From Anaerolineae bacterium (GTDB taxonomy: Bacteria; Chloroflexota; Anaerolineae; DUEN01): a DNA stretch of 6,736 nt. Positions 1 through 6,300 of this stretch are shown piece by piece. The position numbers and the translations under genes were made by a program. The notes under the pieces were generated by a model. The model saw only the letters and a list, made by a program, of their open reading frames with translations. It did not search any database and was not told the DNA's origin. Location: positions 1-6,736 of the forward strand of contig JAGHDS010000163.1 of NCBI GenBank assembly GCA_021159845.1. Reading direction: 5' to 3'. Position 1 is the stretch's first letter. Each line of letters opens with the position of its first letter.

Positions 1-875
1 CGGCCGACTTGCGCCGCTCCACTGTCCCGCTCGGGCGGGCATCGGCCCGGGGGGCTGGCTTAGTGGATGTGTGGAAGACGGCTCCCGACGGTTCATCTGT
101 GGGCTGGAGTGAAGCGCATGGGAAGCAGCCTGTCCCCCCGACCGTTTGGCCGGAGGATCCGATGCCAGCTTTCCCTCGCGACGCGCTGGCGTTTCAGCGA
201 GGAGAGAGGGAGCTCGTCCCCGGTCACGAGGCCGTGGCGTTGGATGCTCTGGATGAGAAAGAGATGCCTGGTGTGGATGGTGGGATAGGGCGGGCGGTGA
301 CTCAGCATATCCATTATCCGCAGACGGCGGATGGCCCTCCGATGGTAGAACATACCCCGGCCATCGCACCCCACGTCGAGAAGGCTGGGCCTGGCATGAT
401 GATCGCTCACCGCTACGAGGTGTTGACCCAACTCGAGGAGTTGGCAGGCCGGATCCAGATCGCGTTACGTCGTGGGGAGACCGAGTGGCGGCTGCAACTG
501 CGGCCTCGGAGCCTGGGGCGCTTGGAAGTGCATTTGACGCCGACGCGTGCGGGGCTCGTTCTGCTGATGCGCACGGAGAGCCCTCAGGCTCAGGTGTTGA
601 TCCAAGCCAATCTGGATCAGTTGCGCAGCGGGCTTGAGGGACGGGGCATTCTCTTGAACCGTTGTGAGGTCGTCGTCGGTCAGGCGGGAGCGAACCTGTC
701 GGGGTTAGGCGGCGGGGCGGCGGGTTGGACGGGACCTTCATGGCACTCACATCCAGGGGCGGATTGGATGCCGCACGTGCCGTCTGGCCACATCGCTGAG
801 CCTGAGGCCGAGGTGCGGAACCCGGTAAGCTCAGCGGGCTTACGGCGTTCCTCGCTGATTGATATAGAGGTGTAG
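1..875 (+). CDS. fliK: Flagellar hook-length control protein FliK, C-terminal part (5' end outside window)
   Basis: FliK is the exported ruler that measures hook length and, through FlhB, switches the flagellar export apparatus from hook to filament substrates. The frame (first full codon at 3) is open to the left edge, so the gene very probably starts upstream; the TTG at 9 has no visible ribosome site and is not a convincing start. Numbering from that TTG, residues 1-135 are low in recognisable structure and rich in Pro, Gly and Ala, as expected of the variable FliK ruler region. Residues about 138-225 match the conserved FliK C-terminal domain (Flg_hook): 'WRLQLRPRSLGRLEVHL', then a Leu-rich helix ending 'LDQLRSGLEGRGI', then a beta strand 'CEVVVGQ'. 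A Gly/Ser/Pro-rich tail of about 60 residues follows. The stop is 9 nt before flgD. The family call rests on this domain plus the flgD/flgE neighbours. Confidence 0.88.
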   Translation, partial: ADLRRSTVPLGRASARGAGLVDVWKTAPDGSSVGWSEAHGKQPVPPTVWPEDPMPAFPRDALAFQRGERELVPGHEAVALDALDEKEMPGVDGGIGRAVTQHIHYPQTADGPPMVEHTPAIAPHVEKAGPGMMIAHRYEVLTQLEELAGRIQIALRRGETEWRLQLRPRSLGRLEVHLTPTRAGLVLLMRTESPQAQVLIQANLDQLRSGLEGRGILLNRCEVVVGQAGANLSGLGGGAAGWTGPSWHSHPGADWMPHVPSGHIAEPEAEVRNPVSSAGLRRSSLIDIEV

Positions 876-879
876 GAGG
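874..879 (+). promoter_or_regulatory. Ribosome binding site that fixes the flgD start
   Basis: AGGAGG at 874-879 overlaps the fliK stop codon and lies 5 nt before the ATG at 885. An in-frame GTG at 879 would sit inside this site, so the ATG at 885 is the better start. The overlap with the fliK stop suggests translational coupling. Confidence 0.75.
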
Positions 880-884
880 TGGCT

Positions 885-1328
885 ATGAGCGATTCTCCAT
901 GGGCAGTGGCTGCGGCTGGCTTGATGGCGGCCGCTCCTAAAGTACATGACGATGTTCACAACGTGGGCGGGAAGCATGAGCAGTCCATGCTGAACATCGA
1001 CAATCAGGCTTTCCTGAAGCTTTTACTGGCTCAGCTTCGTAACCAGGATCCGTTATCGCCTATGCAAAGTGAGGAATTCCTGTCACAGTTGGCCGAGCTG
1101 ACCACGTTGGAGCAGATGTGGCGCATGAACGATAGCTTGCAAACCTTCATGTCGCAGCAACAGCTCCTCCAGGCCAGCGCTATGATCGGCCATACGGTGC
1201 AAGCTGTGGACGAGACGGGCCAGACGATTGAGGGGATTGTGCAAGGTGCCATCGTGCGCAACGGTGTGGTGAGTGTGGACCTTGGTGACCGGCGGGTCGC
1301 CCTTACCAAGATCATTGCTGTACGCTAG
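885..1328 (+). CDS. flgD: Flagellar hook assembly (hook cap) protein FlgD, short form
   Basis: FlgD forms the cap at the tip of the growing hook and helps FlgE subunits polymerise. The protein is 147 aa from the ATG at 885, chosen because AGGAGG lies 5 nt upstream. After a variable N-terminal stretch, residues about 42-95 carry the FlgD core signature: 'FLKLLLAQLRNQDPLSPM', then 'EFLSQLAELTTLEQM', the most conserved part of the family. Residues about 100-147 ('MIGHTVQAVD...IEGIVQGAIVRNGVVSVDLGDRRVALTKIIAV') resemble the C-terminal tudor-like beta domain. The Ig-like domain inserted in enterobacterial FlgD (proteins of about 230 aa) is absent, which gives a compact form comparable to short Bacillus-type FlgD. 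There are no cysteines. It lies 9 nt after fliK and 19 nt before the next gene, so these are surely co-transcribed. Confidence 0.93.
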   Translation: MSDSPWAVAAAGLMAAAPKVHDDVHNVGGKHEQSMLNIDNQAFLKLLLAQLRNQDPLSPMQSEEFLSQLAELTTLEQMWRMNDSLQTFMSQQQLLQASAMIGHTVQAVDETGQTIEGIVQGAIVRNGVVSVDLGDRRVALTKIIAVR

Positions 1329-1347
1329 GTGACGAAAGGAGGGCGGC

Positions 1348-1740
1348 ATGGTTGAAAAAGTCACGCTGCCTTTAACGCCGGAGCCCATTCGTAGTGATCT
1401 GCACGCGCGACGAAGCGCCCCGACGCAGCCGCCAGCGCCTGGACAACCCGATTTCGCTACAGTGCTGCGTCGTGAGGCCGGGGCGAGCCGACTTCGCTTT
1501 TCCAATCATGCGGAAGCTCGCCTGCGCTCTCGGGCTATTGAGCTCAGTGCGGCTCAGCGAGAGCGGATCGAGAGGGCTGTAGAGGCAGCGGATCGGAAGG
1601 GAGCTCAATCCTCTTTGATCCTGCTGGATGACCTGGCGCTCGTGGTTAGCATCCGTGATCGCACAGTCATCACCGCTATTGACGCGAAACATCGCAAGTC
1701 TAACGTGTTCACCCATATTGATAGCGCGGTGCTCGCGTGA
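1348..1740 (+). CDS. TIGR02530-type flagellar operon protein
   Basis: This 130-aa protein belongs to the small conserved family often found between flgD and flgE in Gram-positive type flagellar operons (TIGR02530, 'flg_new'). Its biochemical role is not established as far as I know. The first 33 residues are Pro/Arg-rich and variable. Residues 34-129 match the family throughout: 'LRFSNHAEARLRSR' near 49-62, a charged helix at 66-84, 'SLILLDDLALVVSIRDRTVITAID' split over two strands at 89-112, and 'NVFTHIDSAVL' at 119-129. The ATG at 1348 has AGGAGG at 1337-1342, 5 nt upstream. It is cytoplasmic by appearance, with no signal peptide or membrane segment. The position exactly between flgD and flgE supports the assignment; a part in hook assembly or export is inference. 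Confidence 0.88.
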   Translation: MVEKVTLPLTPEPIRSDLHARRSAPTQPPAPGQPDFATVLRREAGASRLRFSNHAEARLRSRAIELSAAQRERIERAVEAADRKGAQSSLILLDDLALVVSIRDRTVITAIDAKHRKSNVFTHIDSAVLA

Positions 1741-1787
1741 CCATGATGCGGGCAATTCACCGGTACAGTTCTTGATGTGTCTGAGTG

Positions 1788-1874
1788 AAGAGTCGGATTT
1801 CGTTGCGCTTGGCTGGACCTCTTGCAGGGGGCCGGCGCAACACCCAAAAAGAGACCTGTTCCTAGGCGACTCTT
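1788..1874 (+). other. Nested inverted repeats in the leader before flgE (possible structured RNA)
   Basis: The 182-nt gap before flgE (1741-1922) holds two nested inverted repeats. The outer arms are AAGAGTCG (1788-1795) and CGACTCTT (1867-1874), a perfect 8-bp pair. Inside lies a longer interrupted hairpin: GTTGCGC (1802-1808) with GCGCAAC (1835-1841), GGC (1811-1813) with GCC (1831-1833), and CCT (1818-1820) with AGG (1826-1828) around the loop CTTGC. No U-tract follows on either strand, so it is not a standard terminator. It may be an mRNA processing, stabilising or translation-control element that raises flgE expression relative to upstream genes. It matches no riboswitch class I know. 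Function is inference. Confidence 0.4.
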
Positions 1875-1909
1875 GAGCCTATCGGAGCAGGATGGATACA
1901 AACCCCTTC

Positions 1910-1917
1910 AGGAGGTG
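1910..1917 (+). promoter_or_regulatory. Strong ribosome binding site of flgE
   Basis: AGGAGGTG at 1910-1917 is a near-perfect Shine-Dalgarno sequence; its AGGAGG core ends 7 nt before the ATG at 1923. It supports that start and fits the high expression needed for a structural hook subunit. Confidence 0.75.
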
Positions 1918-1922
1918 TTCAA

Positions 1923-3167
1923 ATGTTGCGGTCTCTAGTGTCAGCGGCATCAGCGTTGCGGTTCCATCAGACGTTCATGGATGTGGTAGCGAATAACATT
2001 GCCAATGTCAATACTACCGCATTTAAGAGCAGTCGGATCACTTTCCAGGAGATGATGAATCAGCTGCTGAGCAGTGGAAGTGGACCGGATCCTAATGGGG
2101 GTCGGGGTGGGGTCAACCCGATCCAGCTCGGTCTGGGGATGACGCTGGGTAGTGTGGATACGCAGTTCACTCAGGGTGGGTTGCAGGCCACGGGTCGGGC
2201 CAGCGACCTGGCGATCCAAGGGGATGGGTTCTTCATCTTCCAAGGGCCTAATCAACAGCTCTACTCACGAGATGGGACTTTGGATGTTGCCACCGATGGG
2301 ACGTTGGTGAACCCGAGCACTGGCCTGCATGTCCTGGGTTGGCAAGCTGACGCGAACGGGCATGTCGATACGACTCAGCCGTTAAGTGCGATTACGATCC
2401 CTTTGGGGCAAGGGCTCATGGCTCGGGCGACCAGCCGGGCGGCGTTGGAGGGCAATCTGGATGCCTCGGCTGCCGTCAACAGCCAGGTAACCAGCTCAGT
2501 GGTCGTCTATGACTCGCTGGGTAATGTCCACACGATCACCCTTACCTTCACTAAGGCCGATAACAACCAGTGGAATGTTTCGGCAAGTGAGGATGATGAC
2601 TCGGTGACGATCGACACAGCAGATCTTGGAACTCTCACCTTTGATAGCACGGGCCGCCTCGAAACTCCAGCTGACGGATCGCTTGCATTGGGGATCACCC
2701 TAAGCAATGGGGCCACCAGCCCGCAGACCGTCACGCTGGATATGAGCGCTCTGACCCAGCTGGCGGACACGAGCGAGGTAGCCGCGTCCTCCCAGGATGG
2801 TGTGGGCGCTGGGGAGTTGATCAGTTTTGAGGTCACAACTGATGGTGAGGTGATCGGCGTGTACTCGAATGGGTTCCGCCAGACGGTAGGGCAGATCGCT
2901 CTAGCGAGTTTCCGCAACCCGGCCGGGCTGATCAAGGTGGGGGAGAATCTATATGCTGAGTCGGTCAACACGGGCAATCGTACCGTGGGGGCTCCCGGTC
3001 AAGGAGGGCGTGGCCAGATCAACTCGGGTTATTTGGAGATGTCCAATGTGGAGCTGGCCACGCAGTTCACCGATATGATCCGGGCACAGCGCGGATTCCA
3101 GGCGAACTCGCGGGTGATCACGGCATCGGATCAGATGTTGCAGGAGTTGGTCAACCTCATCCGTTAG
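1923..3167 (+). CDS. flgE: Flagellar hook protein FlgE
   Basis: FlgE is the subunit of the curved hook that joins the flagellar rod to the filament; it is exported by the flagellar type III system and polymerised under the FlgD cap. The 414-aa product has all rod/hook family marks. Residues 1-38 are the N-terminal rod-type helix with 'VANNIANVNTTAFKSS'. Near residue 90 is the 'ASDLAIQGDGFFIF' motif. The middle holds the FlgE-specific insert ('LEGNLDASA', then 'VVVYDSLGNVHTITLTF'). The last 45 residues are the C-terminal helix with 'YLEMSNVELATQFTDMI', 'RAQRGFQANSRVI' and 'DQMLQELVNLIR'. Length and insert favour FlgE over FlgF or FlgG. One small oddity is Ala33 where the family usually has Gly (NTxGFK). 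There is no cysteine, so the Cys-based lysinoalanine cross-link known from spirochete FlgE is not possible here. Confidence 0.96.
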   Translation: MLRSLVSAASALRFHQTFMDVVANNIANVNTTAFKSSRITFQEMMNQLLSSGSGPDPNGGRGGVNPIQLGLGMTLGSVDTQFTQGGLQATGRASDLAIQGDGFFIFQGPNQQLYSRDGTLDVATDGTLVNPSTGLHVLGWQADANGHVDTTQPLSAITIPLGQGLMARATSRAALEGNLDASAAVNSQVTSSVVVYDSLGNVHTITLTFTKADNNQWNVSASEDDDSVTIDTADLGTLTFDSTGRLETPADGSLALGITLSNGATSPQTVTLDMSALTQLADTSEVAASSQDGVGAGELISFEVTTDGEVIGVYSNGFRQTVGQIALASFRNPAGLIKVGENLYAESVNTGNRTVGAPGQGGRGQINSGYLEMSNVELATQFTDMIRAQRGFQANSRVITASDQMLQELVNLIR

Positions 3168-3198
3168 ACTTGATGCGGTGACCTGTTCTAGATGTTCT

Positions 3199-3232
3199 GC
3201 TCTGCCCCCGTCCCCCAGGATGGGGGCAGAGC
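3199..3232 (+). terminator. GC-rich hairpin after flgE, terminator-like but without U-tract
   Basis: GCTCTGCCCCC (3199-3209) pairs perfectly with GGGGGCAGAGC (3222-3232): 11 bp, 12-nt loop, starting 31 nt after the flgE stop. The following bases (TCCCATCAGGAAAAA) contain no U-tract, and none is present on the other strand either. It may terminate without a U-tract, act with Rho, or protect the 3' end of the flagellar mRNA. An alternative, weaker pairing uses a second C5 run in the loop (3212-3216) with the same G5 run. Confidence 0.55.
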
Positions 3233-3307
3233 TCCCATCAGGAAAAACGCCAGTATAACTCGTCACGGACTGAGTCGAACTTTGGTCCTGAGTGAACACG
3301 GGTGGTT

Positions 3308-6300
3308 ATGGCGATGAGAGTGGTGCGAACGTATCTACTATACGGGTTGGTGTTCCTGTTGAGCTTGCTCTTCGTGGGATACTTGCCCTTCGCGGCCGAT
3401 GCGCAGGGCGCAGGGCCATTGCCCCTCAGCGCCTACCCGCGTCCACCGCAGGACAATGGCCTAGGTATTCATTGGACTACAAGTGTTTACGGACAACCGT
3501 CCGAGGTGGTGGACTACTTCATAGCCGAGATGGAGGCGATGGGCATTAAGTGGGTCAAGTTCCTCAACGATGGAACGGAGGGGCGTCATAACGAATATCT
3601 GATTCAACAGTTAGTGGCTCACGGTATGATGCCCGTCATGCGGATCTACCAACCTTGTAATAAGCCCCTCGACCTGGGATCTCTTCGCCGGTTGGTCCAG
3701 CACTATCGCCCGATGGGGGTGTATTATTATGAGCTGTTCAACGAGCCGAACGTAGAGGGTGAGGCTGGCGGTTGGTGCGATGGCAGGCGGCCTGATCCTG
3801 ACCGCATGGTGGATATCTGGCTCCCAGCGGCGCGTGTGATTGAGGAGGAAGGGGGCTTCCCGTCCTTACCTGCCATGTTTCCCCCATCCATCAAGGATCC
3901 GAATTGGCAGAGTAGCTTTTTCATCCGATTCCTTCGCCGCATCAAAGATACTGGCAATACGGATGTCCTGTATCGAGCTTGGGGGGCTGTGCATAACTAC
4001 TTCTTGAATCATCCAGTTCGTTATCCTTATGATGATGTGAATTTATATAGCAAACCGCTTTCTGCGGACGAGATAGCCCGCTATCACCTATCCCCGGCTG
4101 AGGTGCAGGCCATCAATCGAGCGCGGAAAATCGCTCGACGTCCACGTTCTGAGGGCGGTTATTATGTGGGGAGTACCATTGATGAAGATAATACGTGCTT
4201 CTTGCAGTTTCTAGCCTATCGAAATCGTTTCTACGAGATCTTCGGGTTCGAGATCCCTCTGATCAGCACAGAGGGTGGTGTCACCGTTGGCTCGAGTGAG
4301 GATCCTCGCTATCCCCGTATTACGCCAGCTATGCAGGCGGATATGACAATTGAAGCTCTCGAGTACATGCTCGATGAGGCGCCTCCGTATTACTTCGCGT
4401 TCACAAGCTGGCTGATCGGTGAGCGAGCCTTGGGCAATTTCAACCCCACCTGGGAGTCGTGGGCCTGGTATAAGGACAGGAATGGGAACCATTTGCCGGT
4501 GGTAGATGCGCTGAAATCCTTCCCGCGGCGCGGTGAGGCGCGTCGGCATCAGCCTGTGACCACGGGGCCCACTTGGGAGCGGCGATGGGGTAAGGCCGCT
4601 CATCCATCGGCGCCAACCGCCACGCCTGCTCCGCCAACGCCCACGGCGCCCCCTACCCGGTCGGCGGAGGCAGCGGCAGCGGCCCTCCCGCGTCCCCTTA
4701 CTCCGCCTCCAGCGTCGTCTGCCTTGCCTCTTAGCGCGTACCCGCGCCCGGAGCGGGATAATGGTTGGGGGATCCATTGGGCTCCCACGCTCTTTAGCCA
4801 GCCGCCTGAGGTGGTCGATCAGCTGCTCGCGAAAGCGGAGGCATTGGGGGTACGCTGGGTCAAGCTGATGCAGCCAGACGAACCCAAACTCGAGCATACG
4901 TACCTGATCGACAAGTTAACCCGGCGGGGCATCATGCCTGTGCTTCGGATCTATCGTCCTTTCAATGAGCCGTACGAGCATCTACAGACGATCGTGCGCG
5001 AGGGGCTGGCCCATGGCGTTTACTATTACGAGTTGTATAACGAACCGAATATCGCGGGAAAGCCAGGCGGGTGGCATCCCGGTGAGCCAGTGAGCGTGGC
5101 GCGGATCGTGGACCTGTGGATCCCAGCCGCGCGGGAGATCGCCGCTCTGGGAGGGTATCCAGGGCTACCCACCTTAGCTCCAGGGGGCTCATATGATGAT
5201 ATGCGTTTCCTGACCGAGTTCCTGGATCTTTTGCAGCAGCGTGGCGCGTTGGATACCCTGGACCGCGCCTGGGTGCCTTTGCACAACTACTTCTTTAATC
5301 ACCCGCTGGACTATCCAGAGGATCCAGTGAACCTTTGGAGTGTGCCGCTCACACCGGCCGAGATCAGCGAGCGTAACCTGAGCGCGGCGGAAGTGGAGGC
5401 GATCAACCATGCCCGACAGATCTCCCGCTTGCCGCGAGAGCAAGGAGGGTTCTACGTTGGCGACACGGTCGATCAGGACTCAAATGGCTTCCGAAAGTTC
5501 GAGGCGTATCGAAACATCATCTATGCTCGGTTGGGGAGAGAGCTGCCCATCATCACGACGGAAGGCGGCGCCATCGTGGGCGCTCGAGAGGACCCGCGCT
5601 ATCCTCCTGTAAACGAGGCAGATGTCGCTCGGTTGACGCGAGCGGCCTTCTTGTACATGCTTGACCAGGCTCCTCCCTATTACTTCGCGTTCATGCCGTG
5701 GCTGTTGAGCAACCTGGGTGGGGGGAGCGGTGATCCAGCATGGGAGCGGGCCGCTTGGTATCCCGTGGGTGGAGAGGCCCGTCCAGTGGTGGCCGTCGTT
5801 GAAAAGCTTGCAGCGCAGGGGCGGACACGGCGCAACCTGCCCGTCGCTCAGAAGTATATCCCAGCATCTCCAACCCCGTTGCCCACACCGAGGCCGACGG
5901 CCTCTCCAACGGCTGCCGCTCCCGTGGCGCCAACTCGGGATTCCTTCCAGGCCACGTTGCCCACGGTCAGTGAGACGTATCTATTGATCCCGACCTATCC
6001 CTATGACCAGGCTCTGGTCCCAACGACGCCGGGTGATCCGATTTACCCCAATCCTCGGCTGGACTTCAGCCGTTTGGGGGCCCCCACGCCGCGTACATAT
6101 CGCGCTGTGATCCTGGAGAATAGTTACACGCGTCTGGTGCTGCTGCCCGAGCTGGGTGGGCGCGTCTACCAGTGGATCGATAAGGTGTCGGGACGTCCCC
6201 TGCTGTACCAAAATCCGGTGATCAAGCCCACGCGCTGGGGACGGCGGGGGTGGTGGATCAGCGCAGGTGGCTTTGAATGGGCGTTTCCCGTGGATGAGCA

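Noticed and set aside
93..431. 112-codon minus strand frame opposite the variable part of fliK
   Set aside because: There is no recognisable domain and it is fully antisense to a frame whose downstream part is clearly FliK.
1809..1826. Sigma-54-like promoter (TTGGC...TTGCA) upstream of flgE
   Set aside because: The GG (1811-1812) and GC (1824-1825) elements are 11 nt apart instead of the strict 10, and the bases also belong to the hairpin.
1628..1876. 82-codon + strand frame across the end of the TIGR02530-type gene and the flgE leader
   Set aside because: It starts inside a conserved gene in another frame, with no ribosome site, and its tail runs through the inverted repeats.
1873..1901. 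Sigma-70-like promoter (TTGAGC, then GATACA) before flgE
   Set aside because: The -10 is poor, and a transcript starting about 1907 would leave almost no leader ahead of the ribosome site at 1910.
2507..2977. 156-codon open frame on the minus strand inside flgE
   Set aside because: It is antisense to a clearly coding FlgE region, with no family motif and no ribosome site that I can see.
3292..3549. 85-codon + strand frame starting with GTG at 3292
   Set aside because: It overlaps the signal peptide and first barrel strands in another frame; the product is Arg-rich and unrecognisable.
4211..4897. 228-codon open frame on the minus strand inside the secreted protein gene
   Set aside because: Its Arg/Gly/Trp-rich low-complexity product is the antisense of the Pro/Thr/Ala linker; the + frame has clear conserved motifs throughout.
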